Source: Acidobacteriota bacterium
GTDB taxonomy: Bacteria; Acidobacteriota; Vicinamibacteria; Vicinamibacterales; UBA8438
Assembly (NCBI GenBank): GCA_011523485.1
Contig: WTGR01000682.1
Location: forward strand, 1-33,922
Direction: 5' to 3'
DNA: 33,922 nucleotides
Below the pieces are notes generated by a model. It had not been told where the DNA came from. It made no database searches and saw only the letters and a program-made list of their open reading frames with translations. The position numbers and the translations under genes were made by a program. The number at the start of each line of letters is the position of its first letter. Position 1 is the first letter of the stretch. Positions 23,561-32,939 of this stretch are shown here, one piece after another.

Positions 23561-25441
23561 TCAGAACACGTCCGGGGCCAGTCCGACCGCTCGCAGCGCC
23601 TCGTCCACTGCCCGCTCCGCGTCGCTGCCCGGAGCGAGGTCGGCCGCTGACTGACGGATGACGGCTGCGGCAATCCGAAACGAGCCCGCGGCCGGCATCA
23701 GATGCGTCATCGCCCGGAAGAAGATCCGCTCTATCTCCGGCCGGCGTTCTCCGCCCACGCCGTCGACCGTCATGCCGCTGGTACGGTGCGTCCCGCCTTC
23801 GATGGCCAGGTAGAAGGCGTGGCTCAGGATCGTCGAGTTCCAGTGGGCACCTCCGTAGTGGCCGGACCGGCCCAACTCAAAGACGTACTCTCCGTTCACG
23901 AACCCGAATGGGGAAAAGGTGACGAACTCTTCATCGATGACCACAAAAGCGAACTCATAGCGATCGCGGTAACTGTCCGGATAGAAGTATGGAATTCCCG
24001 GGGCCAACGGCTGGGACTGCGGATCCGGAGGGGAGCGGAGGATGGGCCCCTCGCCGGCGCCACTGGACACGGTATAGTCGGCCGTGACGCCGGTATCTTC
24101 GTGGAAGAACTCGACGGCCTGGGCAAAAATGTCGGCGTAGGCCTCGTGGAGGGCGGAGCCCTGCGTAGATCCGATGACGAACCGGCCGTCCTCACACCAG
24201 GTCGGGCGCAACACGGTCTCCGGGCCCTCCGGTGTGAGTATACGCAGCGGGACGCGAGTCGTGTCGCACGTGTGAATCTCGCCTTCACGACCAATGAAGC
24301 TCGCCGGCCCGAGGCGGAGGCTGGCAGCCCAGTCGGTGACGAGCCCCGCGTCGTTCCCGGTACGTCGGCTCACTGCATGGTGCGTCACGCCGTGCATCAT
24401 CTCGTGTCCAACGGTGTCGAGGTCCGTCCACGGCGTTCCGTAGGCCGCCACGCCGGTGCCTTCCGGTCCGTACGGCGGCAGGGCGAAGAAGGCGGTGGGG
24501 CCGCCGGGGTCAACGATACTCAGGATGCGGCTGTTCTCTCCATCGAGGCCGTCCCAGCCGTGGCGTTCGAAAAGATAGTCATACATCCAGCCGGTTTGCG
24601 CGTGGATATCGACCACCTCCGGGTCGTCCCACTCATTGTCGGCGTCAGCGGCGATGTCGTCCGCGGTCCAGAACGGTTCGCCTCGAGGCAGTCCCTCGTG
24701 CATATGCTCCGTGACCAGGCGGTCGAAGCGGGTCTCGTCGGAGCCCGCGTCGAGGGTCACGCTTTCGCCCGGGCGCAAGGTGTCCCATGCCTCGAACCGG
24801 CTGCCCGTGTGGGTTGTGCTCAACTTCTTGCGGTCACCTTCGTAGCCGGTGCCGGCCCCGACCGCGGCCTGCGACATGGCCGCGGGCATGATGTGCACGA
24901 CCCGTCCGTCGTCGGCGTCGGCGAAATAGAAGCGCAGATCGGTCATCGGGACCATGTAGGTCAGGGCGTAGGAGCCGTCAGGCAGCGGCAGGATGGTCAG
25001 CCGCGGCTGACCACCGGCAAGGATTGCTCCGGCGTGCGGCTGTTCGAGAAGTGCAACGACCTCGGCCGCGGAAAGAGCCGGCGTCGTATCCACGTCGATC
25101 GCGCGGTGCAGGGTACCGTACAGCGACACGGTGACGCCGGTCCGGTCCAACTGGCGAGAGACGCCAGCGCCGTGTACGGCTATGCCGGCGTAGTGCTGCG
25201 CGAGATAGTCGTGGGTGCGTCCCTCCAGCGAAGCGTCGCTCACGCGCGACACGGCGACGAGTTCGCCGGTTCGCGCCATGCCGTCGACCGTCGCGTCCCA
25301 GCGCCGCAGGACGTCGAGGTCGGCGTGCCCGGCCGCGAGGGAAACGACGCCCAACTCCTGGGAGGCACTGTTCGGTTCCGCGGATACGAGGGCGAGCCCG
25401 ATGGCCGTCGAGGCGATCACGAGTCGTGGAGTGGTTCTCAT
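23561..25441 (-). CDS. Secreted M4 (thermolysin-like) metallopeptidase, copy 2
   Basis: A 626-residue paralogue of the peptidase at 8182-10059, similar over its whole length. It has a signal peptide (1-27), a propeptide (about 40-190), HEMMH at 346-350, Glu433 in HEAYAD as the likely third zinc ligand and an active-site His in GGAHWNS. It carries the same long insertion between the zinc ligands (82 residues between HEMMH and Glu433) with a Cys pair (Cys392, Cys416). The open frame begins at 25525, but ATG at 25441 opens a signal peptide MRTTPRLVIASTAIGLALVS that aligns with copy 1. The two copies flank the exporter genes in the same orientation. Role unknown; secreted general protease or peptide maturase are the main options. 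Confidence 0.9.
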   Translation of the reverse strand: MRTTPRLVIASTAIGLALVSAEPNSASQELGVVSLAAGHADLDVLRRWDATVDGMARTGELVAVSRVSDASLEGRTHDYLAQHYAGIAVHGAGVSRQLDRTGVTVSLYGTLHRAIDVDTTPALSAAEVVALLEQPHAGAILAGGQPRLTILPLPDGSYALTYMVPMTDLRFYFADADDGRVVHIMPAAMSQAAVGAGTGYEGDRKKLSTTHTGSRFEAWDTLRPGESVTLDAGSDETRFDRLVTEHMHEGLPRGEPFWTADDIAADADNEWDDPEVVDIHAQTGWMYDYLFERHGWDGLDGENSRILSIVDPGGPTAFFALPPYGPEGTGVAAYGTPWTDLDTVGHEMMHGVTHHAVSRRTGNDAGLVTDWAASLRLGPASFIGREGEIHTCDTTRVPLRILTPEGPETVLRPTWCEDGRFVIGSTQGSALHEAYADIFAQAVEFFHEDTGVTADYTVSSGAGEGPILRSPPDPQSQPLAPGIPYFYPDSYRDRYEFAFVVIDEEFVTFSPFGFVNGEYVFELGRSGHYGGAHWNSTILSHAFYLAIEGGTHRTSGMTVDGVGGERRPEIERIFFRAMTHLMPAAGSFRIAAAVIRQSAADLAPGSDAERAVDEALRAVGLAPDVF

Positions 25442-25957
25442 GTTGGTCTTCGTTCGAGAGCCGAGGTTCCGGCCGCGGGACGCCTGCGGACCGCCAATAC
25501 GTTGCAAGCCGGACTGCTTGGACAAGACTCCCGTAGCGCCGACGCGGCGCGTTCCATGGCCCGCCGTAGCGGCTTGACGGACCGCGTTCCTCGGCTACCG
25601 CCCGGTTCCCGGCCGCGCAGAGCAACCCGGTTGACTCGCCAGCGCCGGCAGAAATCATGCAGTGTTCCGAGGTGCAACCATTCGCGTCCGGCTCCTGTTC
25701 CTCGTCTGGGTCGCTGCGGCTGAACAGCTAGTCGGTACCGACGGCGGTTGCCACTGCCTGGGCCGATACAATCGTGCAGCTCCACGTTACACAAGGAAAG
25801 CGACTACACCGCGACCATGTGGGGCCAATGCGTGAATCTCTTGTGAAATGCGTCCTGCCTCCTGTGATCCTTCGAGCGCACTGCCGGACCCGAGCCGCCG
25901 TAGCCCCACGACGGACCCGTCGGCGAGTGGTTTCGCAATCACGCCTGCGGCGAATCT
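25442..25957. other. Gene-free stretch upstream of M4 copy 2
   Basis: About 515 bases between the autotransporter stop and the M4 start, both on the minus strand. On the minus strand TTCACAAGAGATTCAC (25832-25847) repeats TTCAC at an 11-bp step, like the promoter boxes elsewhere, but no -10 lies at the expected 9-10 bases. It may be a decayed or sigma-independent copy of the box. No gene, RNA or terminator was recognised. Confidence 0.35.
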
Positions 25958-28900
25958 CTACCAACTGACGGAGGTGCGCCCGAGGACCCGGTGGTCCGTG
26001 CCGCTCGGCATCGGGGTCTCCCGCCGCTGCACATCGATGCTCAGTTGCAGGTTCAGGCTCCCGCGGTCGAGCACACCGAGGCCGTAGCCGACCCGGTAGT
26101 CCCGTCCGTACGCCGAGGTCCCGAAGCCGACCCGCGGCGTGCCCACGAAGCGGCTTCCCACCGGCAGCCCGTAGCCGACCTCCCCATCGAGGCGGTCGCC
26201 CGAGGCGAAGCTGTCGTGCGCCATCCCCGCCATCGTCTCCCGGCCCCAGAGCGCCTCGGCGCCGCTCCTCGCCTCACCGCCCCACGACGGCGCCACTCGC
26301 GCCACGAAGCCCAACGGCGTCGACGGGGTCGGGTTGTAGCTGAGCGACAGCGCGCTCCCCCACTCCCGGAACCCTGCGGCCTGGTGCACCAGCAGCGTGC
26401 GCACGCGCACGTCCACCGCCAACCCCGTCGACGAGTCCGACACGATGAGGCCCGCGCCCACGTCCATGCCGGCGCCCGTCTCGGCGTCCCCGCCGTCGTG
26501 CCGCAGCCCGGCCTCGATGCTTGGCGTCAGCGACAGCCGCCCGGCGAGCGCGTAGGCCCGCGAGCCTTCGAGCCCTGTCCGGAAGCGCGTCACCGACGCC
26601 GCGGTCGCCTTCAGCCGCCCGGCCGGGCCGTCCACCCCGTCGATCGACGTGCCCGACCACAGCGCATCGGCCTTGAACGCCAGCGCGAAGCCGCCCGCGC
26701 CGCCGGCCACCAGCTCGCCGCGGGTCCCCGCCGCCGCCATCGCCATCGACAGGCCCGACTCGAGTACCGGACCACCCTCGGGCGTCAGCCGCAGCCCCCC
26801 GTACCCGTGCCCGGCGACGCCCCACACCGTCACGCGGTCGGTCGCCTTATAGCCCAGCCACGGGTAGAGGCCGGTCACGGCCGAGGCCGCCTGCCCGCCG
26901 GCGATGCCGGCGTACTCGCCCAGACCCCGGCTGTGCGACAGCGACAGACCGGCCACCAGCGGCCCCCTGGCGTAGTCGGCGCCGAACATCGTCGTGCGCA
27001 CGTCGCCGCCGAGCGACAGCGCTCCCTCGTGGCCGGCGAAATGCGACCGCGCACCGCGGCTCCAGAACGACAGAATGCCCCCGTGCCGCGTCTCGCGGTT
27101 CAGCGCGAAGGCCGAGCCGGTCAGCACGTCGCCCCCGCCGAGGCCCATCCGCAGGAGTCCGCCCTGGTTGAGGCCGCCGGCCGGCCCCGCGGCCGCCATC
27201 GTCGGATCCGCCGGCCCGCCCGCCGCCGCGCCGCCGAGTCCCGCGGCGGCCGGCAGCGGCGCACCGCCGGCGAGTCCCGGCGTCCCGAGCCGGGTCATGC
27301 CGCCCGCCGCCGAACCGGCCAGCGCGTTGTGGACGCCCGCGGCAGGATGCCCGCCGGTCGCGCCGCCAAGCTGGCTCAGCAAGCTGAGCGCCATCTCGCG
27401 CCCCATGTCCCGCCGCAGCTCCCGGCCCGCGAACCGGCCCCGCAAGCCCGGCTCGCGCGGCGCCTGCAGCCGTTCCTCCACCTGCTCGACCACGTGCACC
27501 GCCGCCGCCCGCCCGAACCGGGTCATCAGCGCCCGCGGCAGCGGGTCGGTGTTGACGATCGTCCCCGTCGCGGTCGAGTCGGCAAGGAAGACGTTGCCGC
27601 CCGAGGGGTTCGACAGCGTCAGCGTGAAGGTCTCCTCGCCCTCGTCATGCTCATCGTCGAGCACCGCCACCGACACCGTCTTTTCCGTCTCGCCCGGCGC
27701 AAACCTCAGCGTCCCCGACGCCGCGGTATAGTCATCTCCCTGGGTCGCCGTGCCGTCCGAGGTCGCATACGACACCGTCACCGTCTCGGTGGACGCGCGG
27801 CTCATGGTCACCGCGAAGTCCACCGTCACGTCCTCCGCCTCGTCCACCCGCGCATCCGCCGCCGAGAGCCCCGGCGGCCCCGCCACCGTCGCCGAGAGCT
27901 CGCCCTCGAGCGGGCGCCCGCCCGGCGTGCAGATCGAGCCGCTCTGCCCGCACGCCGGCAGCTCCGCCCGCGCCAGCGTCACCGCGTCGTTGCCGCCTGG
28001 CTCTACCGTCACCTCGTAGCGCAGGTTCGACGGCGCATTGAGGCGCCGGACGCTAGGGATCGTCCCCCCGGTCACCGTGAACAGGTTGTCGCGCACCGTC
28101 ACGTAGCTCATCGACACCTCTTCGCTGAAGGTGAGCGTGAGGTTGAACGCCGTCGCTCCGTCGTGCTCGGCCGGGACGCCGGACAACGACGCGGTAAACG
28201 CCACCGGCGGCCCCGCCACCGTCGCCGAGAGCTCGCCTTCGAGCGCGCGCCCGTCCGATGTGCAGATCGAGCCGCTCTGCCCGCACGCCGGCAGCTCCGC
28301 CCGCGCCAGCGTCACCGCGTCGTTGCCGCCTGGCTCTACCGTCACCTCGTAGCGCAGGTTCGACGGCGCATTGAGGCGCCGGACGCTAGGGATCGTCCCC
28401 CCGGTCACCGTGAACAGGTTGTCGCGCACCGTCACGTAGCTCATCGACACCTCTTCGCTGAAGGTGAGCGTGAGGTTGAACGCCGTCGCTCCGTCGTGCT
28501 CGGCCGGGACGCCGGACAACGACGCGGTAAACGCCACCGGCGGCCCCGCCACCGTCGCCGAGAGCTCGCCTTCGAGCGCGCGCCCGTCCGATGTGCAGAT
28601 CGAGCCGCTCTGCCCGCACGCGGGCAGCTCCGCCCGCGCCAGCGTCACCGGGTCGTTGCCGCCTGGTTGTACGGTCACCTCGTAGCGCAGGTTCGACGGT
28701 GGACTCAGTCGCCGGACCTTCGGAATCGTCCCCCCGGTCACCGTGAACAGGTTGTCGCGCACCGTCATGTAGCTCATGGACACCTCTTCGCTGAAAGTCA
28801 GCGTGAGGTTGAACGCCGTACGCCCGTCGTGCTCGGCCGGGACGCCGGACAACGACGCGATGAATCGCGCCTCCATCTCCGACTGCGGATTCTCTATCGT

Positions 28901-30640
28901 GCCCAAGGCCTCGCCGTCGGCGATGCGCGCGCCCGTGGCGCTCGAGAGCGATAGCGTCAACGTCTCCACGCCCTCGACTTCGGTATCGTCCAGCACCGCC
29001 ACCGAAACGTTCTTGGCCGTCTCCCCGGCCGCGAAGGTCAGCGTGCCGCTCGCCGCCGTGTAGTCCTGACCCGCCGTCGCGGAGCCATCGCTCGTGGCAT
29101 AGTCCACCGTCACCGCGGCGTGGCGCTCGCGGTTCAGCGTCACCGCAAAGGCGAGCGCCGCATCCGGTCCTTCCTCGACCGTCGCGTCCGCCACCGACAA
29201 CCTCGCCGTCCCCGGCACCGTCAACGTCGGCGGCCCTTCGAGGGCGCGACCGTCCGCGGTGCAGATCGTGTCGCTCTCCCCGCACGCCGGGAGCGCCGCC
29301 CGCGCCAGCCTCACCGCGCCGCTGCCGCCCGGCCGAACCGTCAGCTCGTAGCGCAGGTTCGACCCCGGGTCGAGGCGCCGGACGTCCGTGATCGCCGCCC
29401 CGCTGACCGTGAACAGCCTTTCGCGCACCGTCCGGTAGCTCATGGACACTTCTTCGCTGAAGGTCAGCGTGAGCTTGAACGCCGTCCGTCCATCGTGCTC
29501 GGGCGCACCGGACAACGACGCGGTCAATGGCGGATCCGGATCCACGCCGGCCGGCGGGCTGCGCGTGCCGTCCACCTTGTGGGCGGGCTGCGTCCCGAGG
29601 CTGCGGTGGGCGAGAGTGGCGTCCCGGCTGCTCGCGATCGTCACGATGCCGTCGTTGCTGTCGAGCTGAAAGGTCCGCGTCTGGTCGCCCACCCAGATGC
29701 CGTCGGTGTCCTGGTCGGTCGCCTGCACGGTATAGCCGAACACCAGCTTCCTCGTCGTGCTCCGGCCCGTGTCGTAGGCCGCCCGCCGGGCGTCATTGCC
29801 CGATACGCCGGGATTGGCGAGCGAGAACTCGAACTCCGGGTCCCCCAACACCGCCACCCTGTTGTTGAAGGTGGCCGTGAAGTAGATCCGCTCCCCTACC
29901 GCGTAGGTGTCCGGCGAGGTCGCCCCGGACGAGGTCAGCGCCGGCGTGGAGGTCACCGCCACCGAGCGCACCGCCGCGACGATGGGCGCGGTTCTCTCGG
30001 TGCCGAGGATCTGGATTTGCAGCGATGCCTCGTTATGCGAAACCCAGGTGTGCGGCGGCCCGCCCCACCCGCAATTGAAACAGTCATAAGCATCCCCGAT
30101 GCTCCACCCGCCCGAGGCTCCCGCATCGTTGGCGTCCGACCGGGTCAGGGGGAGCGCCACCGCCGCCGCCTGGCTCGTCCTGGCCAGCACGGCGTAGGTC
30201 GTGTTCGGGTGGAGGACGGTATTCGCCGGCGCGGTGTAGAGTCCGGGGTTCACGGGTATGGATAACCCGCCGCCGCTGTTGTCGGTGTATTCACGTCTGA
30301 ACGTGAGCGGCGTGCAAGACGAGGTCGGGAAACCGTTCGTGTCCGTCATGCACACGGAGACCGAAAGAAAGAGATAGCCCCTCCCCAACATGAGCCTGAC
30401 GCCGCTCAGGTCGTACCCGTTCGCGTGCGAGCCGGTGGTGAATCGTTGCGCGCGATCCCGCTCGGTGAAGGATTCCCTGTCAGAGGGCTGACCGGTATTG
30501 CTGACGAACGTCGTGGTCGACTGCGCCGCCGCCAGCAGAGGGAATGCCACGGCTGCGAGTGCGACAAGCGCCATGGCGGCGCCGGTGCGGGCGAGGCGGA
30601 ACGAAGCTGCGCGCGGGCACGTCCCGGCGGCAGCCCGCAT
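25958..30640 (-). CDS. Calx-beta autotransporter (large surface protein)
   Basis: From ATG at 30640 the protein has 1560 residues. A signal peptide ends in LLAAAQ. An N-terminal region (about 40-300) contains TYAVGERIYFTATFNNRV-type beta modules. A diverged Ig-like unit (about 370-480) and a Calx-beta domain (about 480-590; YATSDGSATAGQDYTAASGT) follow, then three Ig-like repeats of 111 residues (about 590-925; SLSGVPAEHDG, LTFSEEVSMSY), a second Calx-beta domain (about 925-1035), a glycine/alanine-rich linker, and a C-terminal beta barrel (about 1185-1560) ending in SVSW. The barrel and terminal aromatic indicate self-insertion in the outer membrane, with the repeats displayed outside; adhesion is the usual role of such proteins. 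Calx-beta domains normally bind calcium. Confidence 0.88.
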   Translation of the reverse strand: MRAAAGTCPRAASFRLARTGAAMALVALAAVAFPLLAAAQSTTTFVSNTGQPSDRESFTERDRAQRFTTGSHANGYDLSGVRLMLGRGYLFLSVSVCMTDTNGFPTSSCTPLTFRREYTDNSGGGLSIPVNPGLYTAPANTVLHPNTTYAVLARTSQAAAVALPLTRSDANDAGASGGWSIGDAYDCFNCGWGGPPHTWVSHNEASLQIQILGTERTAPIVAAVRSVAVTSTPALTSSGATSPDTYAVGERIYFTATFNNRVAVLGDPEFEFSLANPGVSGNDARRAAYDTGRSTTRKLVFGYTVQATDQDTDGIWVGDQTRTFQLDSNDGIVTIASSRDATLAHRSLGTQPAHKVDGTRSPPAGVDPDPPLTASLSGAPEHDGRTAFKLTLTFSEEVSMSYRTVRERLFTVSGAAITDVRRLDPGSNLRYELTVRPGGSGAVRLARAALPACGESDTICTADGRALEGPPTLTVPGTARLSVADATVEEGPDAALAFAVTLNRERHAAVTVDYATSDGSATAGQDYTAASGTLTFAAGETAKNVSVAVLDDTEVEGVETLTLSLSSATGARIADGEALGTIENPQSEMEARFIASLSGVPAEHDGRTAFNLTLTFSEEVSMSYMTVRDNLFTVTGGTIPKVRRLSPPSNLRYEVTVQPGGNDPVTLARAELPACGQSGSICTSDGRALEGELSATVAGPPVAFTASLSGVPAEHDGATAFNLTLTFSEEVSMSYVTVRDNLFTVTGGTIPSVRRLNAPSNLRYEVTVEPGGNDAVTLARAELPACGQSGSICTSDGRALEGELSATVAGPPVAFTASLSGVPAEHDGATAFNLTLTFSEEVSMSYVTVRDNLFTVTGGTIPSVRRLNAPSNLRYEVTVEPGGNDAVTLARAELPACGQSGSICTPGGRPLEGELSATVAGPPGLSAADARVDEAEDVTVDFAVTMSRASTETVTVSYATSDGTATQGDDYTAASGTLRFAPGETEKTVSVAVLDDEHDEGEETFTLTLSNPSGGNVFLADSTATGTIVNTDPLPRALMTRFGRAAAVHVVEQVEERLQAPREPGLRGRFAGRELRRDMGREMALSLLSQLGGATGGHPAAGVHNALAGSAAGGMTRLGTPGLAGGAPLPAAAGLGGAAAGGPADPTMAAAGPAGGLNQGGLLRMGLGGGDVLTGSAFALNRETRHGGILSFWSRGARSHFAGHEGALSLGGDVRTTMFGADYARGPLVAGLSLSHSRGLGEYAGIAGGQAASAVTGLYPWLGYKATDRVTVWGVAGHGYGGLRLTPEGGPVLESGLSMAMAAAGTRGELVAGGAGGFALAFKADALWSGTSIDGVDGPAGRLKATAASVTRFRTGLEGSRAYALAGRLSLTPSIEAGLRHDGGDAETGAGMDVGAGLIVSDSSTGLAVDVRVRTLLVHQAAGFREWGSALSLSYNPTPSTPLGFVARVAPSWGGEARSGAEALWGRETMAGMAHDSFASGDRLDGEVGYGLPVGSRFVGTPRVGFGTSAYGRDYRVGYGLGVLDRGSLNLQLSIDVQRRETPMPSGTDHRVLGRTSVSW
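27873..28871 (-). repeat. Three tandem 333-bp repeats inside the autotransporter gene
   Basis: Units start at 27873, 28206 and 28539, exactly 333 bp (111 codons) apart. The first two look identical over about 270 bases or more, and the third differs at scattered positions. A diverged relative lies near 29205-29525. Near-identity at synonymous sites suggests recent duplication or gene conversion, so unit number may vary between strains and could be mis-assembled. Confidence 0.9.
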
Positions 30641-30842
30641 CGTCGCGGAGCAACGAAAGAAGGAAGCACAACGCCCGCGCAAGAGCCGCGCAGAGGGAGA
30701 CGGTCCAGACTGCGAGCCCCGGCCGAGCCCGCCTCCGACGTCGTCGCCGCGAGGAGCGGCGGGCGGCCGAACTTGCGGAGGACGGCTATCCGGCGCGTCC
30801 CGTCCGTACTCCGTGTATAGTGGACGGTGAGTGGTCTGCGCA

Positions 30843-31070
30843 TCAGCTAACCGCTCCGCATGACCGTCGCGGCTCCAGGGGTTCCTCGTCCAACGGGTCC
30901 TCGTCCAACTCGACCTCAATTCTCCTGACCGTGCGGTGCGGGAACGACGCGACAACAATGTCGTCGTCGGCAGTGAACACCCACAAGCCCCTGTTTGGAA
31001 GTTTCAACACACCTTCGGCCCAGACCTGGTGAACGCTGTCGTCCTGGAACGTGACCCGGTAGAGCACCAT
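30843..31070 (-). CDS. Small protein of unknown function (second of a pair)
   Basis: 75 residues from ATG at 31070, which lies one base after the stop of the preceding gene, so translation is coupled. It has a beta-rich N-terminal part (VLYRVTFQDDSVHQVWAEGV, FTADDDIVVASFP) and an acidic tail (ELDEDPLDEEPLEP). No membrane segment or known motif. The frame is open to 31115, but the start inside the upstream gene is less likely. Family not recognised. Confidence 0.6.
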   Translation of the reverse strand: MVLYRVTFQDDSVHQVWAEGVLKLPNRGLWVFTADDDIVVASFPHRTVRRIEVELDEDPLDEEPLEPRRSCGAVS

Positions 31071-31071
31071 T

Positions 31072-31278
31072 TCACGTCTCCTCGTCTGCCATCGACCGGT
31101 CGGGCCACGCCTCATCTACTACCAGTCGGATGTAGTCCACCTTGCGAGCTGGCAGCTCGATGAACGATGCGCCAGGGCCGTGGAACCGGAACTTCTCCTT
31201 CCCGGTGGTTTCAACCTCAAGCCGGTCCGCATGGGTGCCGATCTCCTTGCCGTCAGGTTGTCGGATGACGAACAGCAT
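31072..31278 (-). CDS. Small protein of unknown function (first of a pair)
   Basis: 68 residues from ATG at 31278 (an alternative ATG is at 31296). The sequence is hydrophilic with beta-strand patterns (LFVIRQPDGKEIGTHADRLE, VDYIRLVVDEAWP). It is similar in size and pattern to its partner, with alternating strands and an acidic tail, so the two may be related or act as a pair. A promoter with four 11-bp repeats lies upstream (31594-31648), putting the pair in the same presumed regulon as the peptide precursors. I see no toxin-antitoxin signature. Confidence 0.6.
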   Translation of the reverse strand: MLFVIRQPDGKEIGTHADRLEVETTGKEKFRFHGPGASFIELPARKVDYIRLVVDEAWPDRSMADEET

Positions 31279-31682
31279 CAGTTGGCAGCCCTCCATCCGG
31301 GCCATCCGGGGTGGTTTCGACGACGATGCTCCGGAATTCACGTTCCGTTTGGTATTGATCGGCGCGCCGGCATCGCGCAAGAAGTGCCACACGCCCGGGT
31401 TCGCTTGGTCTTGCGCGAGGGGGATGTAATGGAGTCCTGCGCGCGCCCGACCCGGTGCGACTGCTGAGCCTTGTCATGCGACGCCTCCGTTGTTGGCCGG
31501 CCACGTTCCCACGGCCACGCTGGCGGGCGGAAACGCGCGCGCAACCAAGCTCGCTTCCATCCTGGGCGCAGACCGGGCCAATGCCAGCATCCCCTTATAC
31601 ACGACGTATATGACCTTCCCGCGACCTTGTCGTGACTAGTTCATGAACTTCGCCGATTCGTGCAATGTTCTCGGCTTTGCTA
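31279..31682. other. Gene-free stretch with a long leader and a promoter box
   Basis: Between the small-gene pair and the decayed region. It contains the promoter box at 31594-31648 and about 310 bases of predicted leader. Short frames here (up to 83 residues) have no recognisable content. Confidence 0.4.
31594..31648 (-). promoter_or_regulatory. Four 11-bp phased repeats and -10 for the small-gene pair
   Basis: On the minus strand TTCAT, GTCAC, GTCGC and GTCAT start exactly 11 bp apart (complements at 31643-31647, 31632-31636, 31621-31625 and 31610-31614). Nine bases after the last comes GTATAAG, giving a -10 of TATAAG (31594-31599). This is the longest run of phased half-sites in the window, with the same box-to--10 distance as at the peptide promoters. 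Confidence 0.65.
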
Positions 31683-31734
31683 TCATCCGGCACGGTCGCG
31701 CGCCGAGCCCCGCTCCCCGTCGTCCTGCAGCGCC

Positions 31735-31902
31735 TCCGGCTCGACCGCGTGGATCAGCGCATGGAGCACCTCTTCCAGCGTGACCCCCGGGATGAGCGCG
31801 CTCCCCAGCCAGTGGTGGATGGCGCCCTTCGGCACCGGTATCCGTTCGCCGTCCGCGTCGCGCGTTTCCAGCCGGTCAATGCGCACCCGGCCGGCGAGCA
31901 CC
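31735..31902 (-). pseudogene. Fragment duplicated from the neighbouring gene
   Basis: About 55 codons reading VRIDRLETRDADGERIPVPK and GAIHHWLGSALIPGVTLEEV match VRIDRMETRDAEGNRIRVPK and GAIHHWRGSVLIPGATLDDV in the gene at 31903-32939 (about 32490-32655). Neither the start nor the rest of the family is present. It is a tandem-duplication remnant; differences at many positions show it is not recent. Confidence 0.7.
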
Positions 31903-32939
31903 TCACCGGCGCGCCTCGGCCGCGTTTCTATTGCCCGTCCTTTCGCTTCCCGCGCCGGGGATTCCGTTTCCCGCAACCGCCGACTCCCTGGCAGCGCCCG
32001 GTCGGCACGGGCTCGCGAGCGAGACCGCCGGCTCGGTGCCGTCCGGCGCGCAGCCGCTCATCGCGGCGGCCATCGACGTCAGCGTCCGGGTCATCGCCTG
32101 CCGCGCCGTCCGATTGATGATGGGAGTCGCCATCCAGCGGATGGCGCGCGGAATGGAGCGGCTCAGGCTCACCGATTCGCACTCGACGACGACGCCGGCG
32201 GCGGTCTGCTGGTAGCGCCAGTAGGAGTTGAGCCGCCACATGAACCCCCGGTCCCGCCGATCGACTTCTCGCGCTCCGCCGGCGACCCGGCGTCGGCCAA
32301 CTCTGCGATGCGGGTCGACACGCTACGGCTCGACGCCGCGTCCGGGCCGTGGCGCGTGTACCGCACGCGGTGCTCGGTGTTGTAGTGCACCGTGACCAAC
32401 TGCTTGCGGCGCAGCTTGAGGAATACGTCCAGCCGGTCGCCGTCCCGATCGAGCACGCGGGACTCGACGACGCCGTTCTGCATCTTCGTCAGGTCGGCGC
32501 CGTGCATCAGGCCGTGGAGGACGTCGTCGAGCGTGGCGCCAGGGATCAGCACGCTGCCGCGCCAGTGGTGGATGGCGCCCTTCGGCACCCGGATGCGGTT
32601 CCCCTCCGCGTCGCGCGTCTCCATTCTGTCGATGCGCACGCCACGGGCCAGCACGTCCCGGTGCGCGCCGGCCGCGTCGTCACGGAAGTCCTGCGCCAGG
32701 AACCGGCCGCCGGCGTCCAGTCCATGGGCATCGGCGCCGGCGAGCTCCCCCTCGATGCGCCGCTCGGTCGCCGCGACGTAACGCTGCCACGCCGTGATCG
32801 TCTCCTCGTGCAACTCAGCCGCGGCGAGACCCGTGGCGCCCACCGCCACGAGCACCACCGTCAGTCCGACGCGGCGCGTCGCCATCCTCCCGATCGGTTG
32901 CCGGCCCTGCTTCTTCGAGACGCTTTCGCCAGTCATCAT
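31903..32939 (-). pseudogene. Secreted hypothetical protein, frameshifted at a five-G run
   Basis: The ATG at 32939 follows GAGGGGAC and opens a signal peptide (RRVGLTVVLVAVGATGLAAAE). The first frame carries the family motifs PKGAIHHWRGSVLIPGATL, RDGDRLDVFLKLRRK and NTEHRVRY up to IGGTGG; the sense then continues in the next frame as FMWRLNSYWRYQQ, VVVECESVSLSRSIP and a C-terminal tail ending at 31903. The switch lies at a run of five C on the plus strand (32245-32249). I know this arrangement from uncharacterised exported proteins of Acidobacteriota; function unknown. A sequencing error at the homopolymer would make the gene intact. Confidence 0.65.

Noticed and set aside
27873..28871. Repeat array as a CRISPR
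   Set aside because: Units are 333 bp, contiguous and in coding frame; there are no spacers or cas genes.
25991..28954. Very long plus-strand open frame opposite the autotransporter
   Set aside because: Composition is Arg/His/Pro-rich shadow coding with no domains; the minus-strand protein has a signal peptide, repeats and a barrel.
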